A stretch of DNA of 64,000 nucleotides, taken from contig JANOQJ010000006.1 in the NCBI GenBank assembly GCA_031414805.1, positions 1 to 64,000 on the forward strand, in the 5' to 3' direction. Both the position numbers and the translations under genes were made by a program. Below the pieces are notes generated by a model. The model did not search any database, had not been told where the DNA came from, and saw nothing but the letters and a program-made list of their open reading frames with translations. The DNA comes from JAAFIW01 sp031414805 (GTDB taxonomy: Bacteria; Pseudomonadota; Gammaproteobacteria; Burkholderiales; Burkholderiaceae_C). Positions 30,701-39,844 of the stretch are shown one piece after another; within the stretch, counting starts at the first letter, position 1, and each line of letters opens with the position of its first letter.

Positions 30701-32412
30701 GCTGCACCTCCAGCGGTCGCCGTGGCGTTTGCGTTGGGTGCAATTTGGGTAGGCCCCTGGCTGCGCAGTTGCATGATTTGCTCGCGTGGCCCGTAAGCGG
30801 CCACCGTGCCGTCGTTCAGCACCAAAATTTTGTCGGCAATGCCCAAAATGGACAGCTTGTGCGCAATCACCACCACGGTTTTTCCTTTGGCCTTGAAGGC
30901 TTGCAGCGCGCGGATCAGCGCGGCTTCACCTGCGTCGTCCAGGCTGGCATTGGGTTCGTCGAGCACCAGCAGCGCGGGCTCGCCGTACAGCGCACGGGCC
31001 AGGGCCAGGCGCTGGCGCTGGCCACCCGACAGGGCGCTGCCGCCCACGCCGATGCGCGTTTCGTAGCCGTGCGGCAGCCGCAAAATCATGTCGTGCACAT
31101 CAGCGGCCTGCGCAGCCTGCACGATGGCGGGCGCGTTCAGCGTGCCAAAGCGGGCAATGTTTTCAGCCACCGTGCCGTCAAACAGCGACACGTCTTGCGG
31201 CAGGTAGCCCAGGTGCGGGCCCAGCTCGGCTTTGTTCCAGGCAAATATGTCGGCGCTGTCCAGCCGCACGCTGCCACCGGCTGCGGGCCACACGCCCACC
31301 AGCACCCGCGCCAGGGTGGATTTGCCCGATGCGCTGGCGCCCACCACACCCAGAATTTCGCCCGGATCCACCGAAAAACCCACACCGCGCAGCACCAGGC
31401 CCGGTCGGCCGGGTGGGGCGGCCAGCAGGCCTTCGACCTTCAAAAAGCCCTTGGGTTTGGGCAGCGACAGCGTGTCCAGCGGTGCAGGGTTGCCGGCCAG
31501 CAGCTTGTTCAGCCGCCCCCAGGATTCGCGCGCCGCGACCACTTGCTTGAACGAGCCCACGAGTTGGTCAATCGGCCCCAGCGCCTTGCCCATCAGGATG
31601 GACGCGGCAATCATGGTGCCGGGCGTGGCCGTGCCCTCAATCACCAGATAAGCACCAGCGCCCAAAATGACCGACTGCATGCCAATACGGAAATTTTTAC
31701 TCAGAGATTGCAGCGACGCCGCGCGGTCTGACGCCTGCGACTGGTGGGCCATCATCTGGTGGTGCATGCGGTGCCAGTGGGCGCGGATGTTGCCCACCAT
31801 GCCCATGGCCGTCATCACCTCGGCATTGCGCAGCTGGTTGGCGGCAAAGTTGTTGGCCTGGCTGCCTGCGGCCTGGGCCTTTGACAGCACAGGCTCCGTC
31901 ATGCGCGAGGAGATAAACCCCAGCGTGATCGACACCAACAGCCCGAATACCGCCACCCAGCCCAGCACCGGGTGCAGCAGAAAGCAGGCAATCAGGTAAA
32001 TGGGTGCCCAGGGCAGGTCGAAGTACGCAGCGGCGGGGCCGGTGATGAATTGGCGCACCTGGGTGAAGTCGGTCAGCGCCTGCACGGGGTTGCCACCGCC
32101 GTCTTTGAGCAACTGCTGAAAGTTGGCCCCAAAAATGCGCTGGTTCAGGTTGTGGTCCAGCTGATTGCCCAGCCGCACCAAAATACGGCTGCGCACGGCT
32201 TCCAGCAAGGCCAGCAACAAAATCAAGCCGATGGCAATGCCGCTGATGGCCCACAAGGTGCCCAGGTTGCGGCTGGCCAGGACCCTGTCGTACAGCTGCA
32301 GCATGTACAGCGAGGGCACCAGGCCCAGCAGGTTGATCACCAGTGAAAAAGCGGCCAGGGCGATGAAGGCCCATCGGTAAGCGGCAAGGGCCTTGCCCAA
32401 CTCAGATTGCAT
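30697..32412 (-). CDS. Type I secretion system permease/ATPase (PrtD type)
   Basis: A 571-residue ABC exporter half-transporter. The N-terminal 300 residues hold the six-helix membrane domain; the ATPase domain shows Walker A GASASGKST, Q-loop LGYLPQDVSLFD, signature LSGGQRQRLALARAL and Walker B LLVLDEPNASLDD. There is no N-terminal C39 peptidase-like domain, as in PrtD/AprD exporters that read C-terminal signals. No cargo gene adjoins it; the FG-GAP protein at 40556 is a candidate substrate. The first gene of the three-gene operon. Confidence 0.94.
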   Translation of the reverse strand: MQSELGKALAAYRWAFIALAAFSLVINLLGLVPSLYMLQLYDRVLASRNLGTLWAISGIAIGLILLLALLEAVRSRILVRLGNQLDHNLNQRIFGANFQQLLKDGGGNPVQALTDFTQVRQFITGPAAAYFDLPWAPIYLIACFLLHPVLGWVAVFGLLVSITLGFISSRMTEPVLSKAQAAGSQANNFAANQLRNAEVMTAMGMVGNIRAHWHRMHHQMMAHQSQASDRAASLQSLSKNFRIGMQSVILGAGAYLVIEGTATPGTMIAASILMGKALGPIDQLVGSFKQVVAARESWGRLNKLLAGNPAPLDTLSLPKPKGFLKVEGLLAAPPGRPGLVLRGVGFSVDPGEILGVVGASASGKSTLARVLVGVWPAAGGSVRLDSADIFAWNKAELGPHLGYLPQDVSLFDGTVAENIARFGTLNAPAIVQAAQAADVHDMILRLPHGYETRIGVGGSALSGGQRQRLALARALYGEPALLVLDEPNASLDDAGEAALIRALQAFKAKGKTVVVIAHKLSILGIADKILVLNDGTVAAYGPREQIMQLRSQGPTQIAPNANATATAGGAA

Positions 32413-32445
32413 GCGAAAAATCCAGAAATGAAACAGTCTGTTGAA

Positions 32446-32475
32446 TGCTATTTAATTAATAGCTGCTTGAGCGTG
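32446..32475 (+). repeat. Family A element, copy 12 (partial)
   Basis: TGCTATTTAATTAATAGCTG then CTTGAGCGTGCTG; the 3' half has diverged. It lies between the divergent secretion and fghA genes. Confidence 0.75.
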
Positions 32476-32569
32476 CTGCATGTGCTCTTGGTGTCGATTT
32501 GAGCATTATTGTGTGACCTGTCGAGCGCAGACAATCTTGTGCCACCGCATTTGTGAAAATCAAACCACT

Positions 32570-33445
32570 ATGAACACCCCCCTGGAACTGATCAGCGAGC
32601 ACGCCTGCTTTGGCGGTGTGCAGCGCTTTTACCGCCATGCGTCAGCCACGATTGGCCTGCCGATGCAGTTTTCGGTGTTCAGCCCGCCCCAGGTCACACC
32701 AGGCGCAGTACCGGCGTTGATCTATCTGGCGGGCCTGACCTGCACCGAGGAAACCTTCCCGCTCAAAGGCGGTGCGCAGCGCGTGGCGGCCCAACTGGGT
32801 TTGATGCTGATCAGCCCCGACACCAGCCCGCGCCACACCGGCATGGCCGATGAGGCCAAAGACTGGGACTTTGGCGCGGGGGCGGGCTTTTACTTGAACG
32901 CGACCGCAGCGCCCTGGGCCACCCATTTCCGGATGGAAGACTATGTGGTGCATGAGTTGCGCGGCATCGCCACCCAGCTGGGTGCAGACCCGCAGCGTCT
33001 GGGCTTGTTCGGCCACTCCATGGGCGGACACGGGGCGCTGACTCTGGCTTTGAAGCACCCCGGCATGTTCAAAACCCTGTCGGCCTTCGCGCCAATCTGC
33101 GCGCCCACGCAATGCGCCTGGGGCCAAAAGGCCTTTGCCGGATACCTGGGCCATAACATGGGCCACAACACAGGCGGTATCCCGGCGGTTTGGGCGCAGC
33201 ACGACGCCAGCGCGCTTATGCAAGCGTTACAAACGCCTTACCCCCAAGGCATCCTGGTCGACCAGGGCCTGGGCGACAAATTTCTGGCTGACCAGTTGCT
33301 GCCCGCACACTTTGAAGCCGCCTGCGCGCAAGCCAGGCAGCCGCTCACCCTGCGCCGCCACGCCGGCTACGACCATGGCTACTACTTCATCAGCAGCTTC
33401 ATGCAAGACCATTTGCAGTTTCACCACGAGCGTTTGACCACATGA
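32570..33445 (+). CDS. fghA: S-formylglutathione hydrolase
   Basis: A 291-residue esterase D family alpha/beta hydrolase that releases formate and glutathione from S-formylglutathione in formaldehyde detoxification. The nucleophile is S150 in FGHSMGGHGAL, with Asp in VDQGLGDKF and His in AGYDHGYYF. The oxyanion region LAGLTCTEETF is family-typical. ATG 32570 matches family N-termini; the frame upstream lacks a good site. Its stop overlaps the start of the formate dehydrogenase gene by ATGA, so formate is passed to an enzyme made from the same transcript. Confidence 0.95.
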   Translation: MNTPLELISEHACFGGVQRFYRHASATIGLPMQFSVFSPPQVTPGAVPALIYLAGLTCTEETFPLKGGAQRVAAQLGLMLISPDTSPRHTGMADEAKDWDFGAGAGFYLNATAAPWATHFRMEDYVVHELRGIATQLGADPQRLGLFGHSMGGHGALTLALKHPGMFKTLSAFAPICAPTQCAWGQKAFAGYLGHNMGHNTGGIPAVWAQHDASALMQALQTPYPQGILVDQGLGDKFLADQLLPAHFEAACAQARQPLTLRRHAGYDHGYYFISSFMQDHLQFHHERLTT

Positions 33446-35262
33446 ACACGATCCAGAAACCGGTGGTGCTGGCCACCGCCGACGAATTGCGCCAGCGCAT
33501 TCGCCGCAAAAGCAAATTGAAGGGTCGGCAAGCCGACGATGTGTCGCTGCAAGAGGTGCGCGGCCTGATCGGGCCGCGCCCTGCGGAAGGCTACCGGCCA
33601 GACTTGTTGATTGAGTACCTGCACCTGCTGCAAGACGCTCACCGTTGTGTGCACGACCGGCACCTGGTGGCGTTGTCGGTACTGATGAACCTACCCATGG
33701 CGCAGGTGTATGAGGTGGCCACGTTCTATCACCACTTCGAGGTGGTGAAAGGGGATGGAAAACCCGCTGCCCTGACGATTCGTGTGTGCGACGGGCTGTC
33801 CTGCGAGATGGCCGGTGCGCAGGATTTGTTGGCGCGTTTGCCTGCGCTCCTGGGCGCGGCTGACGTGCGTGTGATCCCCGCGCCCTGCCTGGGCCGGTGC
33901 GAGCAGGCGCCGGCTGCGCAGGTAGCGCAGCGCGCGGTGGCCCGGGCGACGCTGGAAAGCCTCGTTTTAGAGTCAAAAGTGCCAACAGCCCTTTTAAATA
34001 CTGCTCAAACAGCTATTAAATTGATAGCGTTTGAGGCCTACCGTGCCAGCGGCGGCTATGCCTTGGCACACGCCGTGGCCACCGGGCAGCACGACGCGGA
34101 AGTTGCGTTGAAGACGATGGAAGATTCAGGCCTGCGCGGCCTGGGCGGCGCGGGCTTTCCGGCCGGGCGCAAGTGGCGCATCGTGCGCGAGCACGCTCAA
34201 GCCGCCGAGCGCAGGGCCGCCCCAAGCGAGGCGACGGCCCCCTCGGGGGGCAGCGGACCTCGCGCAGCGGGGGAGCGTGGGGGCCATGCCGTGATGGCCG
34301 TCAACATCGACGAAGGCGAGCCCGGTACCTTCAAAGACCGCACTTATCTTGAGCGCGACCCGCACCGTTTTCTGGAAGGCATGCTGATCGCCGCGCAGTT
34401 GGTGGGCATTGATGCCATATACATCTACCTGCGCGACGAGTACCACGACTGCCGCAAGATGCTGCAAGTCGAACTCGCCAAGCTGCAGGCCCATCCGCCA
34501 TTCAAGTTGCCGCTGATCGAGTTGCGCCGTGGTGCCGGTGCCTACATCTGCGGTGAAGAGTCGGCCATGATTGAAAGCATCGAGGGCAAACGTGGCGAGC
34601 CCCGTATGCGTCCGCCCTACATTGCGCAGGTGGGCTTGTTTGGCCGACCCACCTTGCAGCACAACTTTGAAACGCTGTACTGGGTACGCGACATTGTAGA
34701 AAAAGGCGCTGACTGGTTCGCCGAGCAGGGCCGCCATGGCCGCAAGGGCCTGCGCAGTTTCAGTGTGAGCGGTCGGGTGAAAACCCCGGGTGTGAAGCTG
34801 GCCCCGGCGGGCATTACGGTGCAAGAGTTGATTGACGAGTTTTGCGGCGGCATGGCGGAGGGTCACGAGCTTTATGCCTACCTGCCTGGTGGTGCGTCTG
34901 GCGGCATCTTGCCCGCCAGCCTGAACCAGATTCCGCTGGACTTTGACACCCTGCAACCTTACGGCTGCTTCATTGGCAGCGCCGCCATCATCGTGCTCAG
35001 CAAAAGTGACAAAGCCCGCAACGCAGCGCTGAACATGATGCGTTTTTTCGAACACGAAAGCTGCGGCCAGTGCACGCCCTGCCGCGTGGGAACTGCCAAA
35101 GCCGCTGCGTTAATGCAAGCACCGATATGGGACAACGAGACGCTGGAAGACCTGAACCAGGTGATGGTGGACGCGTCGATCTGCGGCCTGGGGCAGGCTG
35201 CGCCAAATCCGGTGCGCTGTGTTCAAAAGTACTTTGCACATGAGATTGGAGCCGCCGCATGA
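33442..35262 (+). CDS. fdsB: NAD-dependent formate dehydrogenase beta subunit, NuoE-NuoF fusion, with two repeat insertions
   Basis: A 606-residue fusion. Residues 1-170 are NuoE/FdsG-like with a 2Fe-2S site (C116, C121, C149, C153). Residues 200-606 are NuoF/FdsB-like: NAD/FMN motifs GLGGAGFPAGRKW and RGAGAYICGEESAMIESIEG, then the 4Fe-4S motif ESCGQCTPCRVG and a late Cys. Two repeats are translated: family A (ALLNTAQTAIKLIAF, residues 183-197) exactly at the domain junction, and family G (about 257-282, including APSGGSGPRAAGERGG) within the FMN-binding domain. It passes electrons from FdsA to NAD+. It overlaps both neighbours by 4 bases. Confidence 0.93.
   Translation: MNTIQKPVVLATADELRQRIRRKSKLKGRQADDVSLQEVRGLIGPRPAEGYRPDLLIEYLHLLQDAHRCVHDRHLVALSVLMNLPMAQVYEVATFYHHFEVVKGDGKPAALTIRVCDGLSCEMAGAQDLLARLPALLGAADVRVIPAPCLGRCEQAPAAQVAQRAVARATLESLVLESKVPTALLNTAQTAIKLIAFEAYRASGGYALAHAVATGQHDAEVALKTMEDSGLRGLGGAGFPAGRKWRIVREHAQAAERRAAPSEATAPSGGSGPRAAGERGGHAVMAVNIDEGEPGTFKDRTYLERDPHRFLEGMLIAAQLVGIDAIYIYLRDEYHDCRKMLQVELAKLQAHPPFKLPLIELRRGAGAYICGEESAMIESIEGKRGEPRMRPPYIAQVGLFGRPTLQHNFETLYWVRDIVEKGADWFAEQGRHGRKGLRSFSVSGRVKTPGVKLAPAGITVQELIDEFCGGMAEGHELYAYLPGGASGGILPASLNQIPLDFDTLQPYGCFIGSAAIIVLSKSDKARNAALNMMRFFEHESCGQCTPCRVGTAKAAALMQAPIWDNETLEDLNQVMVDASICGLGQAAPNPVRCVQKYFAHEIGAAA
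33981..34029 (-). repeat. Family A element, copy 13 (at the NuoE-NuoF junction)
   Basis: CAGCCCTTTTAAATACTGCT then CAAACAGCTATTAAATTGAT. The plus strand reads TALLNTAQTAIKLIA, forming the linker of the fused subunit. Confidence 0.92.
34213..34285 (+). repeat. Family G element inside fdsB
   Basis: GGCCCCCTCGGGGGGCAGCG, followed by CGCGCAGCGGGGGAGCGTGG. Repeats of this type are, from memory, common in Comamonadaceae intergenic DNA; here the copy is in frame in the flavin-binding domain. Only one copy is in the window. Confidence 0.7.
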
Positions 35263-38207
35263 ATGCACCCACACGCGTGAGTGAAGTCACGCCCGTTCTG
35301 ATTGACCTGACACTGGACGGCGCTCAGGTCCAAGCCTTCGAAGGCGAAACCATCTTCAAAGCCGCCCAGCGCCACGGCATTGGCATTCCCCACCTGTGCT
35401 ACAGCGACAGCCTGCGTGCCGACGGCAACTGCCGCGCCTGCGTGGTCGAGGTCAAGGGGGAAAGGGTGTTGGCGCCCAGCTGCTGCCGTGCAGTGGCTTC
35501 CGGCATGGACGTGCAGACGCACAGCGAGCGGGCCCTGAAGAGCCAGAAGATGGTGGTGGAGATGCTGCTGTCAGACATGCCGGATCGTGGCTACAAGTGG
35601 AACGATGCTGACTTACCCCTTCCCCCGCTGGGGGAAGGTTGGGATGGGGGCACCTCAGCGTCTACAAACCTCAATCAACCCACCGGCCAACACGGCGAAC
35701 TTAGCCAGTGGGCACACAAGCTCAACGTCACCGTCCGTCCCGCTCTCAAAGCCATCCGCCGCGAGCAACCCAAACCCGATATCAGTCACCCCGACTGGCA
35801 TGACGAATCGCATCCCGCCATGGCCGTCAACCTCGACGCCTGCATTCAGTGCAACCGCTGCGTGCGCGCCTGCCGCGAGGAACAGGTCAACGACGTGATT
35901 GGCTACGCGATGCGCGGCAGTCACAGCAAGATCGTGTTTGACCTGGACGATCCCATGGGCGATTCCACCTGCGTGGCTTGCGGGGAGTGCGTGCAGGCTT
36001 GCCCCACCGGCGCGCTCATGCCCAAGACGCAAATCGGCTCACAAATCGTCGATAAAAAGATTGATTCCGTCTGCCCGTTTTGCGGCGTCGGCTGCCTGCT
36101 GACCTACAACGTCAAAGACAACAAAATTGTGAGCGTCGATGGCCGCGACGGCCCGGCCAACCACAGCCGCTTGTGTGTGAAGGGCCGCTTTGGTTTTGAC
36201 TATGCACACAGCCCGCAGCGGCTGACGGTGCCGTTGATTCGCAAGGCAGGTGTGGCCAAAGACCCTGAATCGCTCAACCACTTGAACAAAGACACAGCCG
36301 ACTGGTCAGCGGTCTTCCGCGAAGCCACCTGGGACGAAGCGCTGGCCTTGACCGGCGGCAAGTTGAGCAGCCTGCGCGACACCCATGGCCCCAAGTCCCT
36401 AGCTGGTTTTGGCAGCGCCAAAGGCAGCAACGAAGAGGCCTACCTGTTCCAGAAACTGGTGCGCACCGGCTTTGGCAGCAACAACGTGGACCATTGCACC
36501 CGTTTATGCCACGCCTCCAGCGTGGCGGCCTTGCTCGAGGGCGTGGGTTCGGGCGCGGTGAGTAATCAAGTCAACGATGTCGAACATTCAGACCTGATCT
36601 TCGTGATCGGCTCTAACCCCACCTCCAACCACCCGGTGGCCGCCACCTGGATGAAGAACGCTGCCAAGGCCGGGGCAAAAATCGTGCTGGCCGACCCGCG
36701 CATCACCGACATCGGAAAGCACGCCTGGCGCACCCTGCAGTTCAAGGCCGACACCGACGTGGCCCTGCTTAACGCGCTGATCTACACCGTGATAGACGAA
36801 GGGCTGGTAGCCCATGATTTCATTGCGCAGCGTGCTACTAATTACGAAGCACTGAGGCTCAATGTGCAAGGCTACAGCCCCGAGGCCATGGCCCCGATTT
36901 GCGGCATTCCCGCCAGCACCTTGCGCGAAGTTGCGCGCGCATTTGCCAACGCCAAAGCCGCCATGATTTTGTGGGGTATGGGCATCAGCCAGCACGTACA
37001 TGGCACCGACAACGCCCGTTGCCTGATTGCGCTGTGCACCGTCACCGGCCAGATTGGCAAACCCGGCTCGGGTCTGCACCCGCTGCGCGGCCAGAACAAT
37101 GTGCAAGGTGCCAGCGACGCGGGCCTGATTCCCATGATGTTCCCCAACTACCAGCGCGTGACCAACCCGGCGGCCCATGCGTGGTTCGAGAACTTCTGGG
37201 ACACCAAGCTGGATGCAGAACCCGGCTACACCGTCGTCGAAATCATGCACAAGGCCTTGGCTGAAGACAGCGACCCGCACAAGATTCGCGGCATGTACAT
37301 CATGGGTGAGAACCCCGCGATGAGCGACCCCGATTTGAACCATGCCCGGCACGCACTCGCATCGCTCGAACACCTGGTGGTGCAAGACATTTTCATGACC
37401 GAAACCGCCTGGCTGGCCGACGTGGTGCTGCCCGCCACGGCCTGGCCTGAAAAAACCGGCACGGTGAGCAATACCGACCGCATGGTGCAACTGGGCAAGC
37501 AGGCGATTGACCCGCCGGGCCAGGCCAAGCCTGATTTGTGGATCATTCAGCAAATCGCTGAACGCCTGGGATTGCGTTGGAACTACCAGGGCGATCACGC
37601 GGGCGTAGCCGAGGTCTATGAAGAAATGCGACAGGCCATGCACGCCGCTATTTCCGGCATCACCTGGGAGCGACTGCAGCGCGAATCCAGCGTGACCTAC
37701 CCCTGCTTGAGCGCAGACGACCCTGGCCAACCCACCGTGTTCATCGACACTTTCCCCACCGACGATGGCCGTGTGCACCTGGTGCCCGCCGACATCATTC
37801 CCGCCAACGAGCGGCCTGATGGCGCCTTCCCGTTTGTGCTCATCACCGGCCGTCAACTGGAGCACTGGCACACCGGCAGCATGACCCGCCGCGCCAGCGT
37901 GCTGGACGCCATCGAACCGCTGGCCACGGCAGCCATGTGTGGCGACGACATGGCCTTGTTAGGTCTGCAGGCGGGCGATGTGGTCACCGTGCAGTCGCGG
38001 CGCGGCCAGGTCGCTATCCACCTGCGGCGTGATGACGGCACACCCCAGGGCGCGGTGTTCATCCCGTTTGCCTACTACGAAGCGGCGGCCAACTTGCTGA
38101 CCAACGCCGCGCTGGATCCGTTTGGCAAGATTCCCGAGTTCAAGTACTGCGCGGTAGCCGTACGAAGCGGCGGCAACCCGAGTCAGACGGTGGGGTATGT
38201 CATTTGA
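35259..38207 (+). CDS. fdsA: NAD-dependent formate dehydrogenase alpha subunit (molybdopterin enzyme)
   Basis: A 982-residue FdsA-type subunit that oxidises formate to CO2. It has an N-terminal 2Fe-2S domain (C47, C58, C61, C75 or C76), 4Fe-4S sites at C195/C198/C201/C205 and C238/C241/C244/C248, then a bis-MGD domain with CPFCGVGC at 272-279. The catalytic residue is C417 followed by H418 (motif TRLCHAS), so cysteine replaces selenocysteine. Residues about 118-134 (DLPLPPLGEGWDGGTS) come from an in-frame family C repeat between the 2Fe-2S and His-Cys regions. fdsC, fdsD and molybdenum cofactor genes are not in the window. Confidence 0.95.
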   Translation: MNAPTRVSEVTPVLIDLTLDGAQVQAFEGETIFKAAQRHGIGIPHLCYSDSLRADGNCRACVVEVKGERVLAPSCCRAVASGMDVQTHSERALKSQKMVVEMLLSDMPDRGYKWNDADLPLPPLGEGWDGGTSASTNLNQPTGQHGELSQWAHKLNVTVRPALKAIRREQPKPDISHPDWHDESHPAMAVNLDACIQCNRCVRACREEQVNDVIGYAMRGSHSKIVFDLDDPMGDSTCVACGECVQACPTGALMPKTQIGSQIVDKKIDSVCPFCGVGCLLTYNVKDNKIVSVDGRDGPANHSRLCVKGRFGFDYAHSPQRLTVPLIRKAGVAKDPESLNHLNKDTADWSAVFREATWDEALALTGGKLSSLRDTHGPKSLAGFGSAKGSNEEAYLFQKLVRTGFGSNNVDHCTRLCHASSVAALLEGVGSGAVSNQVNDVEHSDLIFVIGSNPTSNHPVAATWMKNAAKAGAKIVLADPRITDIGKHAWRTLQFKADTDVALLNALIYTVIDEGLVAHDFIAQRATNYEALRLNVQGYSPEAMAPICGIPASTLREVARAFANAKAAMILWGMGISQHVHGTDNARCLIALCTVTGQIGKPGSGLHPLRGQNNVQGASDAGLIPMMFPNYQRVTNPAAHAWFENFWDTKLDAEPGYTVVEIMHKALAEDSDPHKIRGMYIMGENPAMSDPDLNHARHALASLEHLVVQDIFMTETAWLADVVLPATAWPEKTGTVSNTDRMVQLGKQAIDPPGQAKPDLWIIQQIAERLGLRWNYQGDHAGVAEVYEEMRQAMHAAISGITWERLQRESSVTYPCLSADDPGQPTVFIDTFPTDDGRVHLVPADIIPANERPDGAFPFVLITGRQLEHWHTGSMTRRASVLDAIEPLATAAMCGDDMALLGLQAGDVVTVQSRRGQVAIHLRRDDGTPQGAVFIPFAYYEAAANLLTNAALDPFGKIPEFKYCAVAVRSGGNPSQTVGYVI
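35614..35651 (+). repeat. Family C element inside fdsA
   Basis: CCCCTTCCCCCGCTGGGGGA then AGGTTGGGATGGGGGC. It keeps the frame of fdsA and encodes PLPPLGEGWDGG. Confidence 0.88.
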
Positions 38208-38239
38208 GTTGTGAGCATAGAAAATGATCGAAATCGGGC

Positions 38240-38287
38240 TCTAGCCCTAGTCAATACTGCTCAAGCAGCTATCAAAAAAGTAGTAAC
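38240..38287 (-). repeat. Family A element, copy 14
   Basis: CTCTAGCCCTAGTCAATACT then GCTCAAGCAGCTATCAAAAA, ending AGTAG. It is intergenic, downstream of fdsA. Confidence 0.88.
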
Positions 38288-38599
38288 GATGAACACAGGA
38301 CAGACGGCTGTGCATCGGACATTGACAGGGCGCAACTCAACCAAGGGTCGGGTCGACTGGCGTTTGAGCAAAAACAGCTGCTGGTTTTGACCGCTTTGCA
38401 AGTAGCGTGATGGCCCAAAGCAACGCGTGACGACGCTGCGCAACAGATGACAGAAAAAAGTCACGACATGCAGTTACATTGCACTGTGTATTTTTTACCG
38501 GGTTGCGTAAACGCAATGTGTGGCGAGCGAGAGAAGCAAGTGCGATGACGGTCGGTTTTCGGGCTTTTAATTCTTGCCAAAAATGCCAAACGTGCATAC

Positions 38600-38637
38600 A
38601 GCACGTGCTCAAGCAGCTATCAAATTTATAGTGATTT
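38600..38637 (-). repeat. Family A element, copy 15
   Basis: CAGCACGTGCTCAAGCAGCT then ATCAAATTTATAGTG. It lies about 25 bases before the lipoprotein start. Confidence 0.82.
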
Positions 38638-38662
38638 CAATTTTCAACTGGACGCTTGAACC

Positions 38663-39643
38663 ATGACACAACTGAAAAACACCCTCAAACTCGTGCAACT
38701 CTCCGCGCTGCTGGCCCTGGTGGCCTGCGGCGGTGGCAGCGATAGCCCGGCGCCAGCGCCCGTTGTCGCCCCCCCGGCCCCGGCAGCATCGGCGCCCGCA
38801 CCCGCCGCATCGGCTCCTGCCCCCGCAGCATCGGCCCCGGCCCCGGCTGCATCAGCCCCCGCACCCGCCGCCTCGGTTCCGGCCCCAGCCGCCTCGGCTC
38901 CGGCCCCTGCCGCATCAGCCCCAGCCCCAGCCCCAGCCCCAGCGCCAGCGCCTGCGCCCACCACGGATCCCAAAGCCGCTGCGGGCTTCTGGTCCGGTCG
39001 CGTGGACGCGCAAACCACCGCATCGGCCGTGTTTTTGCCAGAAGGCCAGGCCTGGACGGTGCTGCAAACTGGCACCACCACGGTAGCGGGCACCAGCACC
39101 ATCAGTACCCTGGCGCGCGGCACCGTCACGGTGGTGAACCAGGCGGTCACCGTGGCAGGTCAGGCTTACCAGTTCGCCAGCACCGGCACCACCACCCGCA
39201 CTTACGGCATCACCGGTGGCTTTGTGCCCAAGACCAGCCTGACCGTGCCCACTGTCACCTTCCCTGGCCCCAGCACACAAACGCCTATTCCTGGCTACGT
39301 TTTGACCTACAACCCCAGCTTTGACACGGCCGCCACCCAAGGCACTGTGGCGGGCCGCTGGAACGCCAGCTTTGGCGCAGGCGCGATCCGATTGACGCTG
39401 GATATCTCGGCCACCGGCGCCATCACGGGCACCAGTACCGCGGGTTGCACGTATACCGGTAGCGTAGCGCTGCACCCGGCCAACATCGCAGTGTTTAACC
39501 TGACCTTGACCGAGGCCTGCGTGGCCCAGGCGGCCCGCACTTACAGCGGCATTGCAACCCTGAACGACCTGCGCACCACGCTGTCCGCCGCCTACCTCAC
39601 GGCAGACGGCACCTTGGCCGGCATTTTTGCGGCCACGCGTTAA
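38663..39643 (+). CDS. Hypothetical lipoprotein with Ala-Pro repeats
   Basis: A 326-residue protein I do not recognise. A lipoprotein signal (LSALLALVAC, Cys22) is followed by GGGSD and about 75 residues of the pentapeptide APAAS and simple AP repeats, then a 230-residue Thr/Gly/Val-rich beta-type domain with two cysteines (STAGCTYTG and TEACVAQ) that may form a disulfide. The linker would hold the domain away from the membrane. The repeat tract is prone to copy-number change. It probably sits in the outer membrane. Confidence 0.75.
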   Translation: MTQLKNTLKLVQLSALLALVACGGGSDSPAPAPVVAPPAPAASAPAPAASAPAPAASAPAPAASAPAPAASVPAPAASAPAPAASAPAPAPAPAPAPAPTTDPKAAAGFWSGRVDAQTTASAVFLPEGQAWTVLQTGTTTVAGTSTISTLARGTVTVVNQAVTVAGQAYQFASTGTTTRTYGITGGFVPKTSLTVPTVTFPGPSTQTPIPGYVLTYNPSFDTAATQGTVAGRWNASFGAGAIRLTLDISATGAITGTSTAGCTYTGSVALHPANIAVFNLTLTEACVAQAARTYSGIATLNDLRTTLSAAYLTADGTLAGIFAATR

Positions 39644-39665
39644 ACCGTGTCGAACTGAGGTTCCT

Positions 39666-39811
39666 TCAGACACCGCGCATCAGGTTTCGCGCCTGCGCCA
39701 TCTGGTCTGGAAATCGGGCTACGGCCAGGTTAATGAAGGCGCGTACCGTCGGTGTCAGGTAGCGGGTGCCGGGAAATACCGCATGCACCGGCACCGGTGC
39801 TGCGGCCCATT
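39666..39811 (-). pseudogene. LysR-type regulator C-terminal fragment
   Basis: The minus strand reads EWAAAPVPVHAVFPGTRYLT, then PTVRAFINLAVARF and 15 more codons to a stop at 39666. This matches the end of LysR substrate-binding domains (VHAVFPxxRyLtPtVRAFIdlA). The rest of the gene is missing; a remnant of a family D element begins where the match ends. Confidence 0.75.
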
Positions 39812-39814
39812 CGG

Positions 39815-39840
39815 GGGATCCGACCGGATCCGACCCCAAA
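39815..39840 (+). repeat. Family D remnant, copy 5
   Basis: GGGATCCGACCGGATCCGAC then CCCAAA: two nested copies of one end of the element, with the other end lost. It marks the break between two pseudogene fragments. Confidence 0.65.
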
Positions 39841-39844
39841 AACC

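Larger units (their letters stand above)
38208..38662. other. Intergenic region with two family A copies
   Basis: This 455-base stretch holds copies 14 and 15 of family A and a loose inverted repeat (ACATTGCAC and GCAATGT near 38474-38518). No gene was recognised. The promoter for the following lipoprotein gene is presumably here. Confidence 0.7.

Noticed and set aside
36588..37871. A 427-codon minus-strand open frame inside fdsA
   Set aside because: Antisense to the molybdopterin domain; composition is His/Val/Gly-rich as expected of a shadow frame.
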